Shown: one piece after another, positions 1 through 7,180 of the stretch
Numbering within the stretch: the first letter of the stretch is position 1
How the letters are laid out: every line of letters begins with the position of its first letter
DNA from: Deltaproteobacteria bacterium
GTDB lineage: Bacteria; Myxococcota_A; Polyangia; HGW-17
Length of the DNA stretch: 36,323 nt
NCBI GenBank assembly: GCA_016937155.1
Contig: JAFGWM010000072.1
Span: 1 to 36,323, forward strand
Reading direction: 5' to 3'
Notes under the pieces: model-generated
Databases searched by the model: none
What the model was told of the DNA's origin: nothing
What the model saw: the letters and a program-made list of their open reading frames with translations, nothing else
Program-made: the position numbers and the translations under genes

Positions 1-2
1 AG

Positions 3-182
3 AAAAAAATAACCTGGGTGGATGAGAAATGAGGTGGGGAAGGAGGGAAAAAACTAACCTGGGTGAGTAATAATCAACTTTAACTTTTTCTGTCTGAGAA
101 TGATGAGAAAATAAAAGAAAAAAAAATAACCTGGGTGGATGAGAAATGAGGTGGGGAAGGAGGGAAAAAACTAACCTGGGTG
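3..182. repeat. 63-bp direct repeat, two copies 117 bp apart
   Basis: Positions 3-65 and 120-182 are identical over 63 bp. Each copy begins in an A-run and contains the motif TAACCTGGGTG twice, so that motif occurs four times (10-20, 55-65, 127-137, 172-182). The stretch between the copies (about 88-124) carries a Pyr-rich/AGAA-rich segment that also forms the tail of the tRNA-derived repeats at 206-439, so the two repeat families are mosaic. Open frames across this stretch are low-complexity translations of the repeat and have no ribosome-binding site. I see no gene in 1-439. Confidence 0.85.
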
Positions 183-205
183 GGTTGAAAGAGGGGAGGA
201 AAAAA

Positions 206-439
206 GTGGAGCTGAGGGGGAAGGAAGCCCCTGACTGCTTTGTCTGTCTGAGAATGGTGAGAATGATGAGAAAATAAAAGAAAAAAGTGGAGTTGAGGGG
301 GAAGGAAGCCCCTGACTGCTTTGTCTGTCTGAGAATGGTGAGAATGATGAGAAAATAAAAGAAAAAAGTGGAGCTGAGGGGGATCGAACCCCTGACCGCT
401 TTGTCTGTCTGAGAATGGTGAGAAAATAAAAGAAAAAAG
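206..439 (-). repeat. Tandem repeats carrying copies of the tRNA-Ala 3' end
   Basis: Three tandem units lie directly downstream of the tRNA on its strand, starting (plus-strand coordinates) at 206, 287 and 368, with periods of 81, 81 and 71 bp. The 71-bp unit lacks a 10-bp segment. The unit next to the tRNA repeats the last 29 nt of the tRNA exactly (369-397 equals 440-468: part of the variable loop, the T arm, the 3' acceptor strand and the discriminator base). The two outer units keep the T-stem and acceptor bases but have a changed T-loop. Each copy ends in a hairpin-forming T arm followed on the minus strand by a run of six T. The arrangement resembles the repeats after E. coli tyrT; that comparison is from general knowledge. 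Confidence 0.9.
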
Positions 440-512
440 TGGAGCTGAGGGGGATCGAACCCCTGACCTCATGACTGCCAGTCATGCGCTCTCCCAGCTG
501 AGCTACAACCCC
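440..512 (-). tRNA. tRNA-Ala (anticodon GGC)
   Basis: The minus strand folds into a complete 73-nt cloverleaf. It has a 7-bp acceptor stem with the alanine identity pair G3:U70 and a D arm containing AGCTCAGCTGGGAGAGC. The anticodon loop is CTGGCAG with anticodon GGC (plus-strand 477-479). The T arm has a perfect 5-bp stem around TTCGATC, and the discriminator base is A. The 3' CCA is not encoded, so it must be added after transcription. A run of six T follows one base after the discriminator. Confidence 0.97.
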
Positions 513-562
513 GCAGTAACAGTACAAAAACCAATAGGGTTTAAGTATCTGAAGCTGAAATA

Positions 563-591
563 TATATACTGTCAGAAAAAAATCATGTCAA
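563..591 (-). promoter_or_regulatory. Sigma-70 type promoter of the tRNA-Ala gene
   Basis: Read on the minus strand, a perfect -35 box TTGACA (586-591) is separated by 17 nt from TATATA (563-568). This predicts a start near position 555 and a leader of about 43 nt before the tRNA 5' end at 512. Confidence 0.7.
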
Positions 592-604
592 GAAAAAATC
601 ATCG

Positions 605-633
605 TTGACGATAACGAGTACGTTCTATATTAT
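605..633 (+). promoter_or_regulatory. Sigma-70 type promoter for the gene at 670
   Basis: TTGACG (605-610), a 17-nt spacer, then TATTAT (628-633). It lies back to back with the tRNA promoter and about 30 nt upstream of the ribosome-binding site AGAGG (658-662) of the downstream gene. Confidence 0.6.
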
Positions 634-669
634 TTTGTAAATTTTAACTCCAACTTTAGAGGTAAGAGT

Positions 670-2763
670 ATGTTTAAAAGTAAATATGGCCTGATATCGG
701 CGATTCTGATTATTCTTGTAACAGCAGGTGCCTATTTCTGGGTAAATTCAAGTGTCTGCCAAAAGGTCAAAGAAAGCGCTGTGGAGCGTCTCAATCGTGG
801 TGATGCCATGATGAGATACATTGAGAGTGGTAACAAGCATCTTACGCTGTCTCTGTCAAATCAGGCGTCTCAGGGCATCAGTGCGCTGGTGAACTCTTAT
901 TTCGGTCAACTCTCGTCTTTGAAGGAAGTTATGAGCAAGCAGATGAAGGAGTTTGATGAATGGGGTGAAAGACCTGTTTTTATTGCAGTTGTTGGTAAAC
1001 CTCATGGAAGTCAGAATCATGAGACTGTATACTGGATGGGTGTCAATGGCACCGATGTCACTGATGCAACCTCAAATCAGTGGTTTGATATTTCAGATGT
1101 GAAAAAGCTGGTTGCTTCTACAAAGTTGACCACCGGTAAAAAGCCAGTAGCTGTTACTACTGATATAATTAAAAAGACAGATAAAAAAACCAAGAAAGTT
1201 GATGAAAAGAAAAAGGCAGCCGCTACTGATGAACGGAAAATTGAGATTCCGATAGTTTTCCCGGGTGAATCAGAGGGCAAATATGTGGCCAAACCGTTTG
1301 AAGAGCAGGGCATATCCGGTTTCGGTGGTATAAAATTCACGTTAAGGATGCACATTGTGAATATGGTATCCAAGAAGAAAGATGGGACTCTTATTCCTGT
1401 TCCGGGTGGAATGATAATAGCTGGGTTTAGAGGAAGCTCGCTTTCAAAGGAAAACGCTGGAAGAATGCTTCTTAAGATTGCCAGAGATAAAAATCTCAGA
1501 CTGGCTCCTTACACAATAGACAAACTTAGGGGTGATATCTTTAAGGTAATTAATACCACAAGATCCAAGAATTCATTTGCCGTTGATGGAAGAAGTGCTC
1601 ATATTATGGCTCTGATTGATTCCAAGGGTAATATCATTACAAGAGATCGTGATGACAGCAAGATCAGAGGCTTCAACTATCTGAAAAACTATAAAAAGGG
1701 TATGGACGTTGTCAGACTTGCTGTCTCCAGAGGTGTGAGTCAGTATGATGTTCTGGAACATGAAGTTATTAACAGGTTCCAGAGAAAATCCAAGCCATCC
1801 AATCTTTACAATGGATCTGCTGTTCCCATAATTACTTCTTCCGGTAAGGTTGAAGCTGTTTTTCTTGCTGCCTGGCCATTTGACGTGCGCCAGTCTGATG
1901 CCAGCAGCATAAGTGCTCTTAAGACAGCATTCTTTTATGAGAGAAATATTTATTTCCCAACATTTAAAGGTACTGAAGAGTTGAAGGATCTTAATGAGAC
2001 TTTGAACGGAAGATTTTCTGATGTAACTGTGAGCCCTCTTTCAAAGGATTCCAAGGTTGTTATCAAGGGTGAAAAATTCAAGTTTGCTGGAGAAAGTTTT
2101 ATTGGAGCGCTTTATCAGTTCCCGGAAACTTCAATGTCCGGTAAAAAATATGGCTATCTGGTTCTTGTCAGTATTTCTGAATTAAAGAAACCATTTTCAG
2201 GAATAGGAACAATAATAATTATTCTTGGTGTTTTTGCCCTTGTTTTACTGTTTATACTTGAGTTCTTTGTGTTTGGATATTTCTATAATTCAATTGACAG
2301 GGTTGACGAAGGTGTTCAGGAAGTTACTGCCGGAGATACGGATTACTTCTTTGGTATGGTGAGTCCTGAAACTGAAGGGTTGAGTAACTCTCTTAATGAA
2401 ATGCTGAATGTTCTGTTTGGCAGGGAAACTCCCGATGAAACTGGCGAGACACCTGAAAAACAGGGAATGCAGCTGGTTAAAATGGGTCAGATTCCTGAAA
2501 TGCCATATCTTGGTGATGATTCGAAAGTAGCTGAATATACAAACATGAACGATGCTGCGTACAGGCAGCACCTTTATGCCAAATTCAATGCTGCATGGGA
2601 GAAGCTTGGAGAAGAGGATCCTGTCCCTTCAAAGGATCTGTTTGAACAGAGGGTTGGGCTTTATGAGAGAATGGTTCTTAGAAGTATAGAATGTGACAGA
2701 GTTTATTTTGAAGTTACCATAACTGAGGATAGTGTTATTCTCGAGCCCCTTCCAGTATCCTGA
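670..2763 (+). CDS. MXAN_5187-like two-pass membrane protein with HAMP-like linker
   Basis: A 697-residue inner-membrane protein. One hydrophobic segment (about residues 8-27) precedes a large extracytoplasmic domain with a Lys-rich stretch near 165-185. A second strong membrane segment lies near 511-537. It is followed by a HAMP-like helical linker containing GDTDYFFG and EGLSNSLNEMLNVLFGR. The C-terminal 70 residues have the layout I know from the MXAN_5187 C-terminal domain: a helical start, then a stretch ending in a VYFEVTITEDSVILEPLPV-type strand pair. Such proteins are annotated in myxobacteria without a defined biochemical role. The architecture suggests an envelope sensor, which is inference. 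The ATG is preceded by AGAGG. The next gene starts 5 nt after the stop, so the two are probably co-transcribed. Confidence 0.78.
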   Translation: MFKSKYGLISAILIILVTAGAYFWVNSSVCQKVKESAVERLNRGDAMMRYIESGNKHLTLSLSNQASQGISALVNSYFGQLSSLKEVMSKQMKEFDEWGERPVFIAVVGKPHGSQNHETVYWMGVNGTDVTDATSNQWFDISDVKKLVASTKLTTGKKPVAVTTDIIKKTDKKTKKVDEKKKAAATDERKIEIPIVFPGESEGKYVAKPFEEQGISGFGGIKFTLRMHIVNMVSKKKDGTLIPVPGGMIIAGFRGSSLSKENAGRMLLKIARDKNLRLAPYTIDKLRGDIFKVINTTRSKNSFAVDGRSAHIMALIDSKGNIITRDRDDSKIRGFNYLKNYKKGMDVVRLAVSRGVSQYDVLEHEVINRFQRKSKPSNLYNGSAVPIITSSGKVEAVFLAAWPFDVRQSDASSISALKTAFFYERNIYFPTFKGTEELKDLNETLNGRFSDVTVSPLSKDSKVVIKGEKFKFAGESFIGALYQFPETSMSGKKYGYLVLVSISELKKPFSGIGTIIIILGVFALVLLFILEFFVFGYFYNSIDRVDEGVQEVTAGDTDYFFGMVSPETEGLSNSLNEMLNVLFGRETPDETGETPEKQGMQLVKMGQIPEMPYLGDDSKVAEYTNMNDAAYRQHLYAKFNAAWEKLGEEDPVPSKDLFEQRVGLYERMVLRSIECDRVYFEVTITEDSVILEPLPVS

Positions 2764-2768
2764 TTCAT

Positions 2769-3953
2769 ATGATTATTCAGACAGGACTTGATCTTCTACA
2801 GGGAAATGTTAGCAGCTATTTTAAAAAGGGTGAGAGGTTGGGGCTTTTATCTCATCAGGTAGCGGTTACGCAAGATTTTAAAAGCATCCTGGAAGTATTC
2901 AGGGAATCAGAGGTCACTGCACTGTTCGGTCCTGAACATGGGTTCAGTGAAGCTGTTCAGGATATGATAAGTGTTGATGATTCCCTTACGAGATCTCCAC
3001 TATGTCCGGAAATATCATCGACGTCTATTCCGGTTTTCAGTTTATATGGAAAATCCGCGGACTCTTTTACTCCTTCTGAAGACAGTCTGAAGTTGATTGA
3101 TACCATGGTCTGTGATTTTCGTGATGTAGGAGCCAGATATTACACTTATGTCTGGACTGCATTAATAGCTGCAGAAAAGGTACTTTCCTCTGGAAGAAGA
3201 TTTATTGTACTTGATTCTCCAAATCCTCTTGGCGGGCGCAAAATAGAAGGAACTCCCCAGGAAAAAGGGTATGAAAGCTTTGTGGGCTGGAAAAGCCTTC
3301 CTGTAATGCACTCCCTTACAATAGGTGAGATTCTCACAATGTTCATTCCTGAGAGGCTTAAAAAAAATTTTGAGGTGGTTAAAATTAAAAACTGGGAAAG
3401 ACATATGAGTTTTCCTGATTATTCAGATTCATGGATTCCACCCAGTCCTAATATGCCGTCATTCACCACAGCCGTTGTATATCCTGGAATGTGTCTTTTA
3501 GAAGCTACCGGGATTAGTGAAGGAAGGGGTACAACACGTCCTTTTGAAGTCTTTGGTGCTCCAGGACTTGACACATACTCACTTAAAAAGCAGCTTGACT
3601 GGCTTCCCGGTGTGTATTTAAGGGAAATTTCATTTACTCCGGCTTTTCAGAAACATTCAGGTGAACTATGCAAGGGGCTTTGGGTTCATGTTACAGATGT
3701 TGAAAAGTTTCAACCATATCATAGTGGCCTTAGTATTTTGGCTGCTCTTAAAAAGGTCTATCCCGGTTTTAGATGGAGAGACAAGCCCTACGAATTTGTC
3801 GAGGATATTCCCGCGATTGATCTTTTAACCGGAACCTCCGGAATCAGAAAAGCCATTGACAGTGAAATAAGTCCAGAGTCAGTTTTTTATATGTGCAGGG
3901 AAATTAATCAGGATATGCTGCGAAAACTGGAAGATGCCAGACTGTACCAGTGA
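2769..3953 (+). CDS. namZ: NamZ-family (DUF1343) exo-beta-N-acetylmuramidase-like protein
   Basis: A 394-residue protein with DUF1343 hallmarks: GPEHGF near residue 57, a DVGARYYTYVWT block near 115-127, LDSPNPLGG near 146-154, a MHSLTIGE block, and the C-terminal PSPNMPSFTTAVVYPG and EGRGTTRPFE blocks. Family members remove terminal N-acetylmuramic acid from peptidoglycan fragments. Many homologues are exported, but this one has no signal peptide (it starts MIIQTGLDLLQ), so it may act on recycled muropeptides in the cytoplasm; that is inference. No strong ribosome-binding site is visible, and translation is probably coupled to the upstream membrane-protein gene 5 nt away. Its stop is 1 nt from the stop of the convergent gene. 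Confidence 0.88.
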   Translation: MIIQTGLDLLQGNVSSYFKKGERLGLLSHQVAVTQDFKSILEVFRESEVTALFGPEHGFSEAVQDMISVDDSLTRSPLCPEISSTSIPVFSLYGKSADSFTPSEDSLKLIDTMVCDFRDVGARYYTYVWTALIAAEKVLSSGRRFIVLDSPNPLGGRKIEGTPQEKGYESFVGWKSLPVMHSLTIGEILTMFIPERLKKNFEVVKIKNWERHMSFPDYSDSWIPPSPNMPSFTTAVVYPGMCLLEATGISEGRGTTRPFEVFGAPGLDTYSLKKQLDWLPGVYLREISFTPAFQKHSGELCKGLWVHVTDVEKFQPYHSGLSILAALKKVYPGFRWRDKPYEFVEDIPAIDLLTGTSGIRKAIDSEISPESVFYMCREINQDMLRKLEDARLYQ

Positions 3954-3954
3954 T

Positions 3955-4533
3955 TCAGGCATCTACACGTGTCATTTTCAAATTCACTGTTCCATTTTCA
4001 AAATATATCCGTCCACCCATGTTTGTTATAGTTTCTGCGGCCCACTTATGCCTAGGTTGAAGTTCTGTGTTTTCATCGATTGTAAAGGTAACTGATATTT
4101 CTTTTTCTTCGGTGGAAATTTGAACAAAAATATTATCAGAACTGGTGCTGTGACTTGAAAGCACAGCCACAAGGGCGAGTTTCAGTAAAAAAGGTTGTGA
4201 TTTTAGTAAAAATGGTGACTGAGCGCTTATATAATTGAAGTCAAGTTCAATTCCGATCATTTCTTGAATGTCAGACAAAATACCCAGTAGATCTGTTTTT
4301 ATGAGTTCCCCGGAGTTTTCAGAAGGGGAGTAGTTTTCTCCAAATAATACACTTACACTGAGTATTTTTTGAGTCTGCCGCTGGATCATCTCGAGAAATT
4401 TCTGATCAATCTGCATGTCTTCTTCCATTTGAAGAAGTTCAATACTGCTCGAAATTACACTCACAGCACCCCTGATGTCATGAATCAGTGCTCTTATATC
4501 CCGTTGCAATTTGATTTTAACATCATTTTCCAT
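3955..4533 (-). CDS. Small histidine-kinase-like protein (HisKA-type H-box, degenerate ATPase part)
   Basis: A 192-residue soluble protein. The N-terminus holds a HisKA/H-box-like motif (LIHDIRGAVSVISSSIELL, candidate phospho-accepting His18), followed by a helical hairpin. The C-terminal half has the outline of an HATPase fold and ends with a G-box-like AAETITNMGGRIYFENG, but no clear N-box asparagine is present (the region reads LKLALVAVLSS). There is no sensor or membrane segment. This could be an inactive kinase, a ChpT-like histidine phosphotransferase, or a scaffold. The start overlaps the end of pdxA by 11 nt, implying translational coupling in an rpsU-pdxA operon. Family placement is moderate; function is unknown. 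Confidence 0.7.
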   Translation of the reverse strand: MENDVKIKLQRDIRALIHDIRGAVSVISSSIELLQMEEDMQIDQKFLEMIQRQTQKILSVSVLFGENYSPSENSGELIKTDLLGILSDIQEMIGIELDFNYISAQSPFLLKSQPFLLKLALVAVLSSHSTSSDNIFVQISTEEKEISVTFTIDENTELQPRHKWAAETITNMGGRIYFENGTVNLKMTRVDA

Positions 4534-5458
4534 GTTTTCGGTTTCCTGCCATTAATATCCCTGTTGAAATGGAATTGACAAACGATCCGGTGTTTATGAT
4601 ACCTTTTCCTGCGATATCAATTGCGGTACCGTGATCCGGACTTGTGCGGATCCAGCCAAGACCTAAAGTAACATTCACAGTGGTAAAAAAATCTGTCGAT
4701 TTGATACCTGCAAGTCCCTGATCGTGGTACATTGCGATGATCATGTCCCAATCACCATTCTTCGCCCGATAAAAGACAGTATCGGCACTAACAGGATCCG
4801 ATATTTTTATCCGTGGATACTTTTTTCGTACCTGCTGAATCCCAGGAATGATTTCATCGATTTCCTCATGTCCAAACATACCGCCTTCTCCACAGTGTGG
4901 ATTGAGTCCACAAACGGCGATTGCTGGGTTTAATATTCCGAAGTCATCAATACATGCCCGGATCCCGGCTTCGATTGCTCTACTGACCCGGTCCGCAGTT
5001 ATTAGGGATGGTACACTGGCGATAGCTTCATGAATTGTTGTGAGAATTACTTTTATGCCAGGTGAAGACATCATCATATGGAAGTTCGTAACACCGGATC
5101 GGCTTGCCAGATACTCGGTATGTCCTGGAAATTTAAATCCTGCCTCGGCCATTGCTTCTTTATTTATAGGACATGTAACCAGAAATGAACTGCCCCCTTC
5201 CAGAACAGAAGTTACTGAATCTTCAAGACAGCAAAACGCTGTTTGGCCGGGATTGCGAAGTGGGTCCTCAGGAAGAGCCTCAGGCTCGACAACAATACCA
5301 CGAAATTCAGGAAGTCCAAGCTCCTGAGCCCGCCGGTTTAAAACCAGCCTAGAGCCAAAAACTACAGCATCCTTGAAATCAGGGTTATCGAGGGATGATT
5401 TTAGAATCAGATCGGGGCCTACGCCACGAGGATCGCCCATTGATACACTGTAAAACAT
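4523..5458 (-). CDS. pdxA: 4-hydroxythreonine-4-phosphate dehydrogenase PdxA
   Basis: A 311-residue PdxA-family oxidoreductase. In pyridoxal phosphate synthesis, PdxA oxidises 4-phosphohydroxy-L-threonine with NAD, and the product enters PdxJ-dependent ring formation. Visible motifs are the N-terminal SMGDPRGVGPDL, GHTEYLA (metal-binding His113), CGLNPHCGEGGMFGHEEID, AMYHDQGL and the C-terminal RTSPDHGTAIDIAGKG. The length is typical. The start has an upstream AGGGG and follows the rpsU stop by 29 nt. Some PdxA-like proteins act on other hydroxy-acid phosphates; no other vitamin B6 gene is visible here to settle that. Confidence 0.93.
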   Translation of the reverse strand: MFYSVSMGDPRGVGPDLILKSSLDNPDFKDAVVFGSRLVLNRRAQELGLPEFRGIVVEPEALPEDPLRNPGQTAFCCLEDSVTSVLEGGSSFLVTCPINKEAMAEAGFKFPGHTEYLASRSGVTNFHMMMSSPGIKVILTTIHEAIASVPSLITADRVSRAIEAGIRACIDDFGILNPAIAVCGLNPHCGEGGMFGHEEIDEIIPGIQQVRKKYPRIKISDPVSADTVFYRAKNGDWDMIIAMYHDQGLAGIKSTDFFTTVNVTLGLGWIRTSPDHGTAIDIAGKGIINTGSFVNSISTGILMAGNRKHGK

Positions 5459-5487
5459 GGGATCCCCTTATGTCTGAAGAAAGTTTA

Positions 5488-5718
5488 TTACTCTTCAGAA
5501 CGTTTCATTCTGCGTTTCCGCCTTCTGGAAGCTTCTCTCATTTTTCTTTTTTTACGCTGAGATGGCTTCTCGTGATGTCTTCTTCTCTTCATTTCGCGAA
5601 GGATACCCTCGCTGGCTGTAAGTCTGCGAAGTCTTCTGATTGCGCGATCCAGCCCTCTATCGTCAACTTTAACCTCAAGGGGTTTTCCTAATACTGGTTC
5701 AGGTCCTTTTTCTATCAA
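5488..5718 (-). CDS. rpsU: 30S ribosomal protein S21
   Basis: A 76-residue basic protein matching S21: an LEVKVDDRGLDRAIRRLRRL core, then REMKRRRHHEKPSQRKK and an Arg/Lys-rich tail. S21 is a small-subunit protein involved in initiation. The longer open frame starts at an ATG at 5763, but its extra residues have no S21 counterpart. A strong GGAGG (5728-5732) lies 9 nt before an in-frame TTG at 5716-5718, so I choose this TTG start; a second TTG 6 nt earlier is too close to the GGAGG. The gene heads an operon with pdxA and the histidine-kinase-like gene. Confidence 0.9.
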   Translation of the reverse strand: MIEKGPEPVLGKPLEVKVDDRGLDRAIRRLRRLTASEGILREMKRRRHHEKPSQRKKRKMREASRRRKRRMKRSEE

Positions 5719-5794
5719 AGCCAAATTCCTCCAGAAAGTAAATTCAAAGTAGTTTGTTAGCACGGATCAATTTCAAAAAAATCCATGAGCAGCT

Positions 5795-5823
5795 GATATA
5801 GACCGGCATGAGCATTTTGTCAA
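5795..5823 (-). promoter_or_regulatory. Sigma-70 type promoter of the rpsU-pdxA operon
   Basis: On the minus strand a perfect TTGACA (5818-5823) is followed after 17 nt by TATATC (5795-5800). This predicts a start near 5788 and a leader of about 70 nt before the rpsU TTG. The promoter overlaps the upstream extension of the divergent open frame, which supports starting that gene at 5886. Confidence 0.6.
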
Positions 5824-5885
5824 CGACTTTTATAGAAATTTCTTGTCTTTCGGTTTATTGTGTCTGTCTGTGGAGTTCAAGTTTT

Positions 5886-6338
5886 ATGAACAGTACTTAT
5901 GAATACCATCTTCTGATAAAAAAATCCGGTAATGCTGACTTGGAAATGCCTCAGCCTCCGGAGAATACTTCAGTGCGTATTTATACTGAAGGAAAGGGAT
6001 ATACCATTTCTATTCCGGTAGGGTATACCGAAGATGTATTGATAGAAATTGTTGAATGGATAATTGAGATAGTCCCGAAAATAAGCGAAGACGGGAAGTT
6101 TTTTGATCCACAGACAGGGTACAACTGGGAGGCCGATGTGGAGCCTTCTGTTTTGGCATCTGAAATACAGAGGCATGATAAATGGCTGCTGGATAATATG
6201 GGTATCGGTAGTGCATCATCCATGGACTATGATGAACCGGGAATGCCTGCAAGAACAAAGATGCTCATTTGGTTTGCAATTTTTTTATTTGGACTTTTTC
6301 TTCTAGTGAAAGTTTCTCTTACAATGTATCTGGGATAA
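5886..6338 (+). CDS. Hypothetical protein with C-terminal membrane anchor
   Basis: A 150-residue protein that I do not recognise. The soluble N-terminal part (MNSTYEYHLLIKKSG...) is rich in acidic and beta-type sequence. It contains DPQTGYNWEADVEPS, followed by a helical segment. A single hydrophobic segment lies at about residues 126-147, so it looks like a C-tail-anchored inner-membrane protein with the bulk in the cytoplasm. The frame is open from an ATG at 5808, but that start has no ribosome-binding site and overlaps the rpsU promoter. The ATG at 5886 has GGAG 10 nt upstream. It is the first gene of a co-directional run ending at 8735. Confidence 0.65.
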   Translation: MNSTYEYHLLIKKSGNADLEMPQPPENTSVRIYTEGKGYTISIPVGYTEDVLIEIVEWIIEIVPKISEDGKFFDPQTGYNWEADVEPSVLASEIQRHDKWLLDNMGIGSASSMDYDEPGMPARTKMLIWFAIFLFGLFLLVKVSLTMYLG

Positions 6339-6423
6339 ATATCACGGAAGGGAAATAAAATCTGGATTTTAGTCCGTATATTGGCAATAATACTTTCTGT
6401 ATATTTACTTTGGAGGAGTTATA

Positions 6424-7170
6424 ATGGGCGAAAATAAGAAGACTACACCTCACGAGTACCTGAAAGCCGGAAATATCGGTGAAGCTCTTTACTCTTATCA
6501 GGAATATCTGAAGCAGCATCCTGATGATCAGAAAACAAGAATGGAATACGCTCTTTGTCGGTTGATGAATGGTGAAAACAACGAATTTATAGAAGAAGTT
6601 TATATGGTTAAGCCCGAGTTGATTTCATCAGAAAGGGAAAAATCACTTTTTGAAAAGTGTCAGAAATATCTTGCCGGTGCATTTATTGGAGTTGCTGCTG
6701 TTGGTACCATGGCTTTAAGTGGATGCGATAAAGGGGAAAAGGAATCTACTGATTCAACATCCAAATCCAGTGAAATGACTGCTCCTTTAAATGAAAATAA
6801 AATTCCTGAAATGCGCCCCATAGCAACTAAATATGGGGTGTTTGTGCCTGAAATGCGGCCTGTTGGCGATAAATACGGTGCTGTAATTCCACCTAAAAAA
6901 CTGCCTGAAATGAATAGTGAAAACCCGGTAATGAAGAATCCTGAAAAGGTTCCCGACAAACCGGCAATGAAAGTTGAAACTCCTATGAAGGTGAGTGATA
7001 CAAAAATACCGGTTGTTAAAAGGCCTGCTGCCATGAAGTATGGTATTTCCATACCTGATGAAGAGCTCAGACCAAAAGCAAGATATATGGTTAGACCTGT
7101 ATCAAAATATATGGTCAATCCCAACTCCAGAAACGGGAGAAAAATTAAAAATCCAACTGAGGACTTATAA
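6424..7170 (+). CDS. TPR-like protein with internal lipobox and KYG repeats (paralogue 1)
   Basis: A 248-residue protein of unknown function. Residues 1-80 are helical and TPR-like (YLKAGNIGEALYSYQEYLKQ). Residues about 82-100 form one hydrophobic segment ending in LSGC (Cys101), which fits a lipobox but sits far from the N-terminus. The rest is low-complexity and Pro/Met/Lys-rich, with repeats PEMRPIATKYGVFVP (128-142), PEMRPVGDKYGAVIP (142-156) and AAMKYGISIP (202-211). A strong GGAGGAG precedes the ATG. The next gene is a paralogue 10 nt downstream. Topology is inferred: N-terminus in the cytoplasm, repeats outside the inner membrane. Whether Cys101 is lipidated cannot be told from sequence. 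Confidence 0.75.
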   Translation: MGENKKTTPHEYLKAGNIGEALYSYQEYLKQHPDDQKTRMEYALCRLMNGENNEFIEEVYMVKPELISSEREKSLFEKCQKYLAGAFIGVAAVGTMALSGCDKGEKESTDSTSKSSEMTAPLNENKIPEMRPIATKYGVFVPEMRPVGDKYGAVIPPKKLPEMNSENPVMKNPEKVPDKPAMKVETPMKVSDTKIPVVKRPAAMKYGISIPDEELRPKARYMVRPVSKYMVNPNSRNGRKIKNPTEDL

Positions 7171-7180
7171 GGAGTGTTTT

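Noticed and set aside
80-527. Two overlapping minus-strand open frames of about 120-130 codons
   Set aside because: They are translations of the tRNA gene and its tandem repeats, with repetitive low-complexity products and no ribosome-binding site.
5808-5885. N-terminal extension of the 5886 gene as a possible signal peptide
   Set aside because: It lacks a basic start and a ribosome-binding site and overlaps the strong rpsU promoter; the ATG at 5886 is better supported.
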